Of a stretch of 49,792 bases of DNA, positions 1 to 8,512 are shown piece by piece. Every line of letters starts with the position of its first letter. The stretch's first letter is position 1. Both the position numbers and the translations under genes were made by a program. The stretch comes from Gemmataceae bacterium (GTDB lineage: Bacteria; Planctomycetota; Planctomycetia; Gemmatales; Gemmataceae): contig JAKEET010000123.1 of assembly GCA_022616435.1 (NCBI GenBank), positions 1-49,792 on the forward strand. The letters run 5' to 3'. The notes beneath the pieces were generated by a model. It was not told where the DNA came from. It did no database searches and saw only the letters and a program-made list of their open reading frames with translations.

Positions 1-2
1 GC

Positions 3-101
3 AAGATCCTGCGGGAGCGGGCCCTGAAGCGCGGCCAGGCGCCGTCAGCGCCGTCAGCAAACGGGCCAGGCGGCAAGCGGAAGAAGCATCGGCGGCGGTA
101 G
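3..101 (+). CDS. C-terminal end of an unidentified protein (partial)
   Basis: The window opens inside a reading frame that runs from base 3 to a TAG at 99-101. The 32 visible residues are strongly basic and end in a Lys/Arg/His-rich tail (GGKRKKHRRR). Such tails are common on nucleic-acid-binding proteins, but nothing diagnostic is visible. The frame choice rests only on its planctomycete-like composition and clean stop. Confidence 0.45.
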   Translation, partial: KILRERALKRGQAPSAPSANGPGGKRKKHRRR

Positions 102-132
102 GGCCGCGCCATGGTCTCGAGGCCCGGCCGCG

Positions 133-231
133 TCAGCGCGAACGCCTCATCTCCTCCGCAAGCTCCCGGACTTCCTGCGCCGTCAACACCCGGTTGAAGA
201 CGCCCGGCTCATTGACCGCGCGGGCAAAGTG
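133..231 (-). pseudogene. Possible C-terminal scrap of a LamG-type protein
   Basis: The last ~30 codons before the minus-strand stop at 133 read FNRVLTAQEVRELAEE. This resembles the closing strand and helix of LamG/concanavalin-like domains in planctomycetes (pattern: 'hydrophobic-x-R-x-L-[ST]-x-x-E-[VI]-x-x-L'). Upstream in the same frame the translation turns into low-complexity Ser/Arg/Thr typical of a wrong frame, so only the tail looks genuine. The family assignment is weak. Confidence 0.25.
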
Positions 232-322
232 CGCGGCCGTGGTGCGCCGCGATCGAAACCAGGAACGCTCGCAACCGACCGAGCGGACCAGCGTCGTGAA
301 GATGATGTTTGGGGCCGTGGGA

Positions 323-553
323 TCAGTCCCCCTCGACCGGGGCGTCGAACGCCTGCAGCACTTCCAGGGTGTCGTCGTTCTGCACAAAAGCCACGACGTG
401 CAGGTTCCGCAACCGCATCGGCCGCTGGGCGTCGGGGAACGGCGATTCGTTCTTGATGTAGTTGTCGAGATATCGCTCGCCCCGCTCAAGGACCTGTCGT
501 TGCGTGAGCTGGCGTGCGACGAACGCCTGCTCGCGGACACCGAGGTGCTGCGG
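323..553 (-). pseudogene. C-terminal remnant of a larger exported protein (redoxin/cytochrome-associated tail)
   Basis: In a different minus-strand frame from the flanking fragments, about 75 codons ending at TGA 323-325 read like real protein. They contain RYLDNYIKNESPFPD, then RNLHVVAFVQNDDT and EVLQAFDAPV. The 'VVAFVQ-D-T-EVLQA' pattern is familiar from the C-terminus of planctomycete redoxin- or cytochrome-linked secreted proteins. There is no start codon or upstream domain in frame, and a stop lies shortly upstream, so this is a truncated remnant. Confidence 0.45.
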
Positions 554-639
554 TCGCTGAAGAAGCTGGAGAAGATCAACGAGATGCCGGCGGCGGTGAA
601 GTAGTCGATGAAACCGTGTTTGTCACTCGTAGATTTCGC

Positions 640-699
640 GCCGATGTCCGCCTTTGCATAGAAGGCTTGCGCCTCCGGGGACAGGATGACTTCAAACAT
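640..699 (-). pseudogene. N-terminal remnant of a RelE/ParE-type toxin
   Basis: The ATG at 697-699 overlaps the antitoxin stop by a few bases, the usual arrangement of an antitoxin-toxin pair. The first ~18 residues (MFEVILSPEAQAFYAKAD) match the start of RelE/ParE-family ribonuclease or gyrase toxins. After that the family core ('...LARCFEQL...' and the C-terminal Tyr/Arg region) is missing and the frame runs into unrelated sequence. The toxin therefore appears to be deleted after its first helix. Confidence 0.55.
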
Positions 700-883
700 C
701 AGACCTGGCCTTGCGCCAGTCGACGCCTTTCCCTGCTGAGATGGCTTTTTCGGCATCCGCGATGCGGCGGATCAATGGCCCACGGCTCAGGGAAGCAACG
801 TATTCGGCCAGCGACGCCAAACGCTCCGCCGGCAGTCGGTCAACCGCTCTTTTGATTCTGCGCCGCATTTCAAGAGTGCTCAT
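692..883 (-). CDS. Antitoxin of a RelE/ParE-type pair (orphan)
   Basis: A 63-residue protein starting MSTLEMRRRIKRAVDRL and ending GVDWRKARSDV. Small proteins of this form (helical 'RLPAERLASLAEYVASL' core, then a DWRKxRxDV tail) usually precede RelE/ParE-like toxins in cyanobacteria and planctomycetes. They would neutralise the toxin and autorepress the operon. Here the toxin reading frame that overlaps its stop is truncated, so the antitoxin is probably an orphan. It lies 39 bp downstream of the PAC2 gene on the same strand and may be read from the same transcript. Confidence 0.6.
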   Translation of the reverse strand: MSTLEMRRRIKRAVDRLPAERLASLAEYVASLSRGPLIRRIADAEKAISAGKGVDWRKARSDV

Positions 884-922
884 TTCATCATGGTATCCGA
901 ATTCGCGCTCAAGAATCCATCC

Positions 923-1846
923 TCATTTCTTGAACAAGTCCAGGAAGCGATCCTCGTATTCCTTGAAAACCCCCAGGCGATCGAGCTCTTGTTTGAGCTC
1001 GAAGGCTTTGGATCGATCTTTCTGGGCCTGCTCGAAAAGCGCTTCAAGTCGCTGCTGGTCCTCCGCGGCCAGGCCCTTTTCTTCCGGGGCTTCCGGAGCG
1101 TATTCTTCTTCGCGGCCGGGGAACTGGGCCCCCATGGTTTGTTCAACCCGCGAAAGAAACTCGCCAAGCTGCTGCTCCATGAGCCGGCTCTGCTCGGCAA
1201 GCTCGGTGAAGTCGAGCTTGATCCTAGTGATCGTTGTGAAGACCTCCAGGATCGCCTGCGAGGCTTTGGGAAACGGCAGCTGGCTGAAGATGTGCGGCAT
1301 CTCGCCCAGCAAACAAGCGCCATGCAGTCCTTGCTCGGCCGCCACGCCGAGCAGGACGCCGTTGAGGCCGCCGATGTGTCCGTCGTTGAGGATATCCAGC
1401 TCGAGGCGTTTGAGCTCTTCGAGAGTTGCCGCGTCGGTCGCCGCTCCGAAGACGCGCGACTCATGTTCCGGATGCATCTGGGTAGCCATCGCGGCAAAGG
1501 TGAACAGCCGCTTCACTTCCAGCTGCTGGGCGAAGTGAATCAGTTGCTGGCAAAACCGGTACTTACCCAGAGGGGGCTGCGCTTCGCCGAGGAAAATGAC
1601 GAGGTCGTGTTTCTGGTTGGGGTCCGTCCACGCGAAGAAACGATTGCGGGGGCGGTGGCCCGTCGTGATGAGCCCGCCTTTCACCTCGACGTGTTCGACG
1701 TCGAAGAGCTCCATCGCCTCATACTCGGCGATCACATGCATTGCCAGCTTGGAAAGCAAGTAATAGCCGGCGTTGAGGGCCACGTGGCCCATGCCGGGCC
1801 ACACCGCGACCAGCCAGGGATCTTTCAGCTTCGGTTTGTCGGCCAT
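923..1846 (-). CDS. PAC2 (proteasome assembly chaperone-like) family protein
   Basis: A 307-residue protein. I chose the ATG at 1844-1846 (MADKPKLKDPWLVAVWPGMGH) because real protein-like sequence begins there and the upstream extension is Arg/Gly/Pro-rich wrong-frame sequence. The first ~220 residues have the PAC2 pattern: 'WPGMGHVA' near the N-terminus, a 'DLVIFLGEAQP' strand, and a late 'GLNGVLLGVAAEQGLHGACLLGE' region in which the family recognises its partner. The C-terminal ~80 residues are charged and predicted helical/coiled coil. In Actinobacteria and Archaea the family relates to proteasome assembly or peptide-ligase-like activity; its planctomycete role is not established. It starts 8 bp after the cytochrome fusion gene, so the two are probably co-transcribed. 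Confidence 0.8.
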   Translation of the reverse strand: MADKPKLKDPWLVAVWPGMGHVALNAGYYLLSKLAMHVIAEYEAMELFDVEHVEVKGGLITTGHRPRNRFFAWTDPNQKHDLVIFLGEAQPPLGKYRFCQQLIHFAQQLEVKRLFTFAAMATQMHPEHESRVFGAATDAATLEELKRLELDILNDGHIGGLNGVLLGVAAEQGLHGACLLGEMPHIFSQLPFPKASQAILEVFTTITRIKLDFTELAEQSRLMEQQLGEFLSRVEQTMGAQFPGREEEYAPEAPEEKGLAAEDQQRLEALFEQAQKDRSKAFELKQELDRLGVFKEYEDRFLDLFKK

Positions 1847-1854
1847 GGTGAATC

Positions 1855-4800
1855 TCACTTCCGAAACGCCGGATGCTCCGCTTCGCCCCCGGCCGCGAGG
1901 TACGCCAGCAAATCGAGGATGTCCTCGCGGTTCAGCCGGCCCAAGAGCCCTTCCGGCATGAACGAGTTCTTCAGCTCCACCTTGGCTTCGATCGCATCCA
2001 CCTTGATGTCCATCGGCTTCTCGACCGCGTTCTTGGCGATCTTGATCGTCGTCTTCGTTTCCTCCAGGATGATGCCGTCGATCGGCCGGCCGTCGTCCAT
2101 CAAGAAGCGCCACACCTTGAATTTCTTGTCAATGACCTTCGACGGCTCCAGCAACTCCGTCAGCAAGTGGGTGCGGGTGAAGTCCTTGCCGGCCAGCTTC
2201 TTCGGCAGCTCCGACAGGTCGGGGCCGAGCGCGCCCCCCTCGCCCTCGCCGCCGATCTTGTGACATTGAACGCAGGTCCGCAGCTTGAACAGCTCCTTGC
2301 CGCGGGCGAACGAGCGGCCGGCGTCGAGCTTGGCCAGGTCCGCCGCCAGCTCTGCGACCTTCCACTTCTTGTCTTCCAGGGCCTTGACGCGCTCGGTGCT
2401 CGGGATGACCGATAGATCGGGCACCACGCGCATGATGCCGTTCATCACCGGGTAGTGGCCGGGAAACGTGCACACGAACACGTAGTTGCCCGGCGTCGCC
2501 GGCGCGGTGATCTGCATGCGGTCGCTCTCCCGCGGCTGCAACAGCCGCGACGCGAACAGCACCTTCGGATGTTTCGGGACGAAGCCCATGGCGAAGGCGT
2601 TGGGGTTGGTCGCGAGAAGTTCCGCCGCCTGGCCGACCTCGGTCAGCGAACCCGGCTGAGAAATGACCAGGTTGTGCGGCATCACGTCGGGGTTTTCGAG
2701 CACGATCACCACCGGCTTGCCCGCCTCGACGTAGAACTCGGCGACGTCATAGGCGATGTTGTGCGGGATGGTGCGGATCAGCACCACCTGCACGCCGAGC
2801 TTGCCGAGCTGGGCGGCCAGCGCCTTGCCGTCGTCGCCGAGCAGGCCGGCGAGGTCGCTGCCGAGCTGCAATTCGTCGAGCACGTTCGGCTCCGTGCGCT
2901 CCTTGGCGGGCAGCTTGCCGACGTGCGCCAGGATTGCCTCGGCCAGCGGCTTCAATTGATCTTTCGGCAGCTTGTTCTTCGGCAACCGCCGCAGCGCCCG
3001 GATCGCCGCGTCGCGGTCGATGCCGTCGCTCACGAACCTGGCCAGCGTCGCGAACACTTCCGCTTCGTGCCCGGGGATCGACACGACGGCGTTCATGGCC
3101 GCGTGCCGCAAGCGCTCGGCCGGGTTGGCGTCGAGCGCGAAGCGCGCGCTGTCCCGCGGCGCCGGCTGGTTCTCCCTGATCCAGACGGGCTTCTTGTGGC
3201 CGTCGAACACGGTCAGCTTGAAGTTCTGCAAGCGGTCGACGTACTTGCCGCCCTGCTCGCTGCGCGTCCAGATGACGATGCTGTCGATGGCCCGCTCTTC
3301 GCGAAGATCGAGCTCCCACCAGGGATCCTTCTGCTGCCTGGTGTGGGTCTGGCCCCGGTCGGCGAACACGCCGCTCTTGTTGCCGTCGAGCGCTCGAGCC
3401 GCGGGGGCGTTTTGGTCGGTGCTCGATTGCCGCGCCTCCCCCTGGCCGGCGATGTTCTCGCCGCGGCTGAAGACTTCGACCTCGGCAAGAGTCAGGACGC
3501 GCTGGCTGCCCGGCACGTCGATGCGCACGTAGCGGCCGCGGGTGCCGCGCGCCGCCTTCACTTGATTCTCCAGCGACTTCGGCACGCCGTGGAGCAGCTC
3601 CTTGACCTTGGGATAGCTGGCGGCGCGCAGCGCGCCGTCGGGCAGGATCGAGATGGAATCCACGACATCGACCAGCGTGTTGAGGTTTTGCGACGCCGCG
3701 CTCCACGTGCGGTCGATGCTCTTGTCGGCCGTGATCAGCGCCACGTAGGCGACCTGGCGGGTCATCGCCATCTTGGCGGCGGCGGCCAGCTTCTCGATGC
3801 GCGGCCGTTGCGTCGCCAACTCGCCGGCCGGCCGGGTGGACAGGAGATGGCCCAGATCATGCAGCACCATTTCCGATTGGCCATGGCCGCCGCGATCGAT
3901 GCGCTCCATGGTCGCGAACAGCTCGGTCAGGAAATCGGTCTTGTTGATCTTGGCCAGGCCGTGGAGCGCCTCCTCGCGAAACTGCGGCAGGATGTTGTCG
4001 CGCGACAGGAGCGCGACGTAGACCGGGGCCGAGCGCGGCATCTGCGTCAATTCGGTGTTCGAGACGCTGCCGAGCACGTAGGCCGAACCCGCCGGGTTGT
4101 TGGTGGCGAACGGCTGGCCTTTCGCGATCGCGGGCTTCCAGTAGGGTTCGAGCGTCGTCAACGTTTCCCGAATGCCGTAGTCGAGGTAGTAATCGGTCGG
4201 ATGCTTGACGACGAGCAAGGCGATCTCGGCGGCCCTGGCATCCTTGAAGAAGCTGAGGGCCACCACCGCTTCGAGCCGGACGCGCGGATGCACGTCCTCG
4301 ACCTGGCCGGCGAGCCAGTCGTACACCTTCGGCTGCGGGAGACGGTCGCGCCAGTGGCGCAGGGCCCGCGTCGCCGCCGCCCGGGCGCGATAGTCCTTGG
4401 CGTTCAGCAAGCGGGCCAGCAAGTCTTCGCGAACCACGCCGGCGTTCTGGCACACCCACAACGCTTCGAGCAGGTGATGCTCGTAATCCGCATCGCTTTC
4501 ATCCAGTCCCTTGATCCATTGCTCGAGCGCCGGCGCCACCTCGTCAGCCTTGCGCTCGCGCAGCTCGGCCCGCACCCGGTACCGTGTCCGATCCTCGTAC
4601 TCCTTCAGCAGGTCGAGCAGCTTAGAAACCGGTTCGCCGGCGATCGTCGGCGCCTTCACCAGCGGCCGGCCCTTCGCCGTGATCCGCCAGATGCGGCCGT
4701 GGTAATGATCGCGGCCCGGATCGCGCAGCGAAAACTGCATGTGGCCGATCAGCGGGTTGAACCAATCCACGATGTACAACGCGCCGTCCGGGCCGAACGA

Positions 4801-6765
4801 GATGCCGACCGGCCGGAAGTTCCGATCCGTCGAGAACAAAAGCGGCTCCAGCTCCTTCGACGTGAAACCCGAGCCTTCCTCGACCACCTGGTGCTGCTTG
4901 ATCCCCTGGAAGCCGATGTTGTTGTTGACCAGGAAGTTCCCCTGGGCCGATTCCGGGAAGTGCCGGCTGGCGATCAGCTCGCAGCCGCACGTGGGCCGGA
5001 CGATCGACGTGAACACCTTCATGTTGGGATGCTGGCGCGGGAACTCGACGTGCCCGGTGAGCGGCAGGCCGAAGTAGTTGGCCCCGCCCGAGGCGTCGGC
5101 GATGAAGTTCTGGCCCCACTTGTCGAACACGTGGCCCCATGGGTTGGCGAAGTGGTACGACACGAACGTCTCCAGCTTGTGGCTCTTGGGCTGGAAGCGG
5201 TAGATGCCGGCGTCGCGCTGCCGCAGCGGCCCCCACGGCGTCTCGACGTTCGAGCGGTGGAAGATGCCCTCGTGAAACAGCAAGGCCCCGTCGGGCGTCC
5301 AGGTAAACATGTGGACCGCGTGGTGGCTGTCGCCGGAGCCGAGGCCGTGCAGGATGGTCTCGCGATAGTCGGCCTTGCCGTCGCCGTCGGTGTCCTTCAG
5401 GAAGAGCATGTTGGGTTGAGCGCCGACATAGACGCCGCCGTTGCCGAACTCGATGCCGGTGGGCAAATACAGCTTGTCGGCGAAGACGGTATGCTTGTCG
5501 GCCTTGCCGTCGCCGTCGGTGTCTTCGAGGATGATGATCTTGTCGTCGGGCGGCGCGCCCGGCAGGTAGTGCGGGTAGGACGGCATCGTCGTGATCCAGA
5601 GGCGGCCTTTCGCGTCCCACGCGATGGCGAGCGGATTGTGAAGCGGGAACTCTTTTTCGGAGGCGAACAGGTTGATCTCGTAGCCGTCCTGCAGCTTGAA
5701 GTGCTTGATCGCCTCGGCGGGGTCCTTCGCAGTGGGAAACTCCTGGCCGCCGATGACGCCTTGTTTCTGTTTGTTAACCTGGGCAACGGCCTGCCCGGGA
5801 GTCTGCGCCGGCGAAGCGCGGCTGAAGTCGTGGATTTCCGTGTCCAGCTTGGCGCAGATACGATCCAGTTCCGACATCTCGCCGGGAAAGTTGACGACGC
5901 CGAACGGCTTGGCCCGCCGGCCGTAGATGTACTCGCCGTTGACAGCCCGCCACTTGTAGAAGAACTGCTGATTGCGTTCGGCAACGAGCGCGCGAAGCTG
6001 TTCGGGGATGTTGTCCACGGGGGCTAAACCAAGTTGCTGGATGACGATCTGCGCGATCGACCGATGCCCCTGTTGCGTTGCGTGAATGCCGTTAAGGGTA
6101 CGCCGCGGCCCACCAAACAGCACCCCATAGCTCGTGGTGCCGAACAGATCAACAAACAATGTCTTGTTCTTCGCCGCTACTTGGCGAATCGCCTCGTTGT
6201 ACAGCTTCAAGCTCTTGTTGTGCTCCGCCGGGTCGGGGAACTCGCCGCCGAGCTTTTCATGCGCGATCGGTCCGACGAGGATGAACCGCGGCGCCGACTT
6301 GCCGTTGTACTTCTGCTTCTTGTGGTAATCGATCAGCTCTTGCAGCTCCTTCTTGAACGCTTCGACGCCTGCCGGGCCGCGGAACGAATCAGTCATGCCG
6401 AAGCACATGACGATGACGTCGGCCTTGGCGTCGGCGAGGTGCTTCGGCATGGTCCCAAAGTTGAGGGCGCGGTTGGAACCGTGGTTGTACTCGATGTCCC
6501 CCTTGGCGATGTCGGCCAGGTGGACCGCCGGCGTGTCGGCCGAGTAGCCAAGGTTGCGGAAGGTGAGCTTCAGCTCCGGCAAACGCGTTTGCAGGACGGT
6601 CTCGATGTAGCCGAACATCGCCTCGCGCTCGGCGAACGTGTCGCCGAGGAAGACGACGCGATCGCCGGGAAGGAAGGGATGGGTGGCGGGCGGCTGGGCC
6701 CGGACCTTGGACAGGCCGATCGCGAGTGTGACGGCGACGACGGCGAGGCGCATTGGAGATTTCAT
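1855..6765 (-). CDS. Giant exported fusion: SGNH domain, beta-propeller dehydrogenase, HEAT, discoidin, cupredoxin and cytochrome c (PVC-type)
   Basis: 1,636 residues; start at ATG 6763-6765 (MKSPMRLAVV, a signal peptide ending near VRAQ). Domains in order: SGNH/GDSL-like (~30-265) with GDT at 41-43, GMTDS at 123-127 and NGIH at 225-228; six-bladed propeller of the 'putative membrane-bound dehydrogenase' type (~355-695) with DTDGDGKAD repeats; HEAT-like helices (~700-1020); F5/8 type C/discoidin module (~1075-1200, GRYVRIDVPG); type 1 copper domain (~1325-1445) with likely ligands H1364, C1432, H1437 and M1441; and a PVC-type cytochrome c with CVQCH (C1498, C1501, H1502) and a late Met in SFMPEG. 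This suggests a periplasmic oxidoreductase or sugar-active redox enzyme passing electrons through copper and haem. The SGNH part lacks the usual Ser nucleophile (Thr43) and has Asn where DxxH is expected, so esterase activity is doubtful. Confidence 0.85.
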   Translation of the reverse strand: MKSPMRLAVVAVTLAIGLSKVRAQPPATHPFLPGDRVVFLGDTFAEREAMFGYIETVLQTRLPELKLTFRNLGYSADTPAVHLADIAKGDIEYNHGSNRALNFGTMPKHLADAKADVIVMCFGMTDSFRGPAGVEAFKKELQELIDYHKKQKYNGKSAPRFILVGPIAHEKLGGEFPDPAEHNKSLKLYNEAIRQVAAKNKTLFVDLFGTTSYGVLFGGPRRTLNGIHATQQGHRSIAQIVIQQLGLAPVDNIPEQLRALVAERNQQFFYKWRAVNGEYIYGRRAKPFGVVNFPGEMSELDRICAKLDTEIHDFSRASPAQTPGQAVAQVNKQKQGVIGGQEFPTAKDPAEAIKHFKLQDGYEINLFASEKEFPLHNPLAIAWDAKGRLWITTMPSYPHYLPGAPPDDKIIILEDTDGDGKADKHTVFADKLYLPTGIEFGNGGVYVGAQPNMLFLKDTDGDGKADYRETILHGLGSGDSHHAVHMFTWTPDGALLFHEGIFHRSNVETPWGPLRQRDAGIYRFQPKSHKLETFVSYHFANPWGHVFDKWGQNFIADASGGANYFGLPLTGHVEFPRQHPNMKVFTSIVRPTCGCELIASRHFPESAQGNFLVNNNIGFQGIKQHQVVEEGSGFTSKELEPLLFSTDRNFRPVGISFGPDGALYIVDWFNPLIGHMQFSLRDPGRDHYHGRIWRITAKGRPLVKAPTIAGEPVSKLLDLLKEYEDRTRYRVRAELRERKADEVAPALEQWIKGLDESDADYEHHLLEALWVCQNAGVVREDLLARLLNAKDYRARAAATRALRHWRDRLPQPKVYDWLAGQVEDVHPRVRLEAVVALSFFKDARAAEIALLVVKHPTDYYLDYGIRETLTTLEPYWKPAIAKGQPFATNNPAGSAYVLGSVSNTELTQMPRSAPVYVALLSRDNILPQFREEALHGLAKINKTDFLTELFATMERIDRGGHGQSEMVLHDLGHLLSTRPAGELATQRPRIEKLAAAAKMAMTRQVAYVALITADKSIDRTWSAASQNLNTLVDVVDSISILPDGALRAASYPKVKELLHGVPKSLENQVKAARGTRGRYVRIDVPGSQRVLTLAEVEVFSRGENIAGQGEARQSSTDQNAPAARALDGNKSGVFADRGQTHTRQQKDPWWELDLREERAIDSIVIWTRSEQGGKYVDRLQNFKLTVFDGHKKPVWIRENQPAPRDSARFALDANPAERLRHAAMNAVVSIPGHEAEVFATLARFVSDGIDRDAAIRALRRLPKNKLPKDQLKPLAEAILAHVGKLPAKERTEPNVLDELQLGSDLAGLLGDDGKALAAQLGKLGVQVVLIRTIPHNIAYDVAEFYVEAGKPVVIVLENPDVMPHNLVISQPGSLTEVGQAAELLATNPNAFAMGFVPKHPKVLFASRLLQPRESDRMQITAPATPGNYVFVCTFPGHYPVMNGIMRVVPDLSVIPSTERVKALEDKKWKVAELAADLAKLDAGRSFARGKELFKLRTCVQCHKIGGEGEGGALGPDLSELPKKLAGKDFTRTHLLTELLEPSKVIDKKFKVWRFLMDDGRPIDGIILEETKTTIKIAKNAVEKPMDIKVDAIEAKVELKNSFMPEGLLGRLNREDILDLLAYLAAGGEAEHPAFRK

Positions 6766-6968
6766 GGTTCGCTCACGGGAGGGCGGATGGCGCGGACAAG
6801 GCGCATTGTAAAAGGCACGCGAGGGCCTCGCAACCACGAGTCGTTCTTTCAAGCCATGGGAGGACGCCGCGATCGCGGCCGACATGAAACACCGGCCTGC
6901 AGGCCAATGGCGCGTGGAAGTCATCGAAGCCGTCGCGAGTTGACAATCGCAACCCCGCCGCCCACATC

Positions 6969-8117
6969 CTACACCGGCTGCGTCGCGCTGAACACCAATC
7001 CCTTGGTGATGAAGAACGAGTTGAACGGCTTCTTGAGCGGGTTCTTGATCTGCACCAGCAGCTTGATCGCCTTGTTGATGCCGACGGGGGTGTTGATGGC
7101 GATGTAGGGCTTGCCGGCGCTGGTGTAGCCGGTGGCGTTCTTGAGCCACGCTTTCTTGGGAAGCTTGGTGAAGATAACGTAGGCCGTGCCGGTCTGGGCC
7201 GCCGTGCCGGTGTTGATCAGGGTATAGAGGCCGGTGTAGGTCTTGGCCTTCTTCTTGAAGAGGAAGCGGACCGGGTTGAACACGGTCAGCACCGGCTCCT
7301 TGGGCGCGGAGAAGCTGCCGGACTGGATGAACACGGCCGAATCGAGCGCGGTGTCCGAGGCGTCGGCGATCGCCAGCTTGATGTGGTTCAACACTCCTGG
7401 GTTGACCGTGGCGGTCACGGTGAGCACCGTCGTCAAGCCGTCGAGCTGGATCTGCAGCTGAGCGCTCGTGTAGTTGTCCACGAAGAACTGGGGATTGGAC
7501 GGCGGCGTGCCGAACCCGTCGCCGTTGTTGACCGTGTTGATGGCGACCGGGGTCGAGGTGTTCGGGATCAACGCGACGTTCTGGCCGTTCAAGAAGAACG
7601 CGAACACGTCGTTGAACGAGCTGCCGACGAATTCCGGGTATTCTTCCGAGCCGAACACGTACTTGAAATTGAGCAGCGCCCCGTCGGGAATGAAATCAAA
7701 CTCGAGGACCGACGCGTCCAGGGTGGGATTGGGGGCGACAATCGCGTCGAGTTGGCTGTCGCCGGGGACGCCGTTGGAGCCGGTGTAGCTGGAGGTGGTG
7801 TTGGGCCCGAGCACGCCCAGGGCATCGCCGGAGGTGAGGATCACGCCCTGGTCGAAGCCAATGGTGCCCTGGCCGCCGGAAAAGGTGCCCGAGGCGACCG
7901 GGGCGCCGGTGTAGACGATATTGGAAGCCTGCACGCCCGTGCCCAGCAGGGACTGCACCATGGCCGTGGCGGTGGCGCCGCCGGTCAGGTTCGTGACGCT
8001 GGTGACGGGGGTGACGCGGTCTTCAAGACACTCGAGATTGAGGCGCGTGCCGCGCGTCTTCGTTGGAGAAGGAGTGCGGCCGCCGCGGAACCACTTGCTC
8101 AGCCAGGTCTGCGCCAT
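6969..8117 (-). CDS. Choice-of-anchor L domain exported protein with LECLEDRVTP N-terminus
   Basis: 382 residues. The N-terminus contains LNLECLEDRVTPV (about residues 26-38), a planctomycete N-terminal signature found on many surface or exported proteins in place of a clear hydrophobic signal peptide. The middle has the choice-of-anchor L pattern: an FDQGVILTSG strand, then EFDFIPDG and the diagnostic VFGSEEYPEFVGSSFNDVFAFFLNG region around residue 150. The last ~110 residues form a Lys-rich beta-sandwich-like tail containing FLFKKKAKTYTGLYTLIN. The likely role is at the cell surface or in extracellular matrix; the ligand is unknown. It is followed on the same strand, after a 203 bp gap, by the giant cytochrome fusion. 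Confidence 0.75.
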   Translation of the reverse strand: MAQTWLSKWFRGGRTPSPTKTRGTRLNLECLEDRVTPVTSVTNLTGGATATAMVQSLLGTGVQASNIVYTGAPVASGTFSGGQGTIGFDQGVILTSGDALGVLGPNTTSSYTGSNGVPGDSQLDAIVAPNPTLDASVLEFDFIPDGALLNFKYVFGSEEYPEFVGSSFNDVFAFFLNGQNVALIPNTSTPVAINTVNNGDGFGTPPSNPQFFVDNYTSAQLQIQLDGLTTVLTVTATVNPGVLNHIKLAIADASDTALDSAVFIQSGSFSAPKEPVLTVFNPVRFLFKKKAKTYTGLYTLINTGTAAQTGTAYVIFTKLPKKAWLKNATGYTSAGKPYIAINTPVGINKAIKLLVQIKNPLKKPFNSFFITKGLVFSATQPV

Positions 8118-8512
8118 GATCTGGGCCTTTCACGGTGGCGTATTTTCTCTAATACGACGAGTTTGTTATACCCGCAGTTTTGGCAAACTGGAACGGCCGA
8201 CGGCACGCTGCATGCGCTTTTTCTCGGCAGGAGGGACCTGTTGCGCAAACCGTTCCCAATCTTCACGAACGGCATGAAGCGCCACGCGCACGGGTTCTGT
8301 CGAAGGACGGGTTCGTATGGATGAACCCCAGCCAGCGCCCATCCGGCGCCGCTCCTTTCAAAGTGTGCGAACGGGATGATTCTAAGCGGTTCTTCCGCGG
8401 AAGGGAAGTGAAGATCTTGGGAAAATTGACGATCACGATGACAGCGGGCAGTCAAACCAACCGTTGGCGCGTCGCCGGGGCTTCGACGACTCAGCCCCGG
8501 CCATCTGTCCGG
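8118..8512. other. Intergenic region, probable promoter of the choice-of-anchor gene
   Basis: About 395 bp without a credible gene between two minus-strand genes. AT-richer sequence at 8135-8185 (minus strand reads TATAAC and TATTAG) lies just upstream of the choice-of-anchor start and is the best place for its promoter; no -35 stands out. Short open frames here have a composition typical of non-coding GC-rich DNA. Confidence 0.4.

Noticed and set aside
2455..6027. A 1,190-codon plus-strand open frame opposite the cytochrome fusion gene
   Set aside because: Its product is Arg/Val/His/Leu-rich with no domain pattern; it is the antisense shadow of a GC-rich gene with clear domains on the minus strand.
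8099..8455. Possible 118-residue minus-strand protein between the choice-of-anchor and BBP7 genes
   Set aside because: It overlaps the start of the choice-of-anchor gene, and its composition gives no sign of a real protein.
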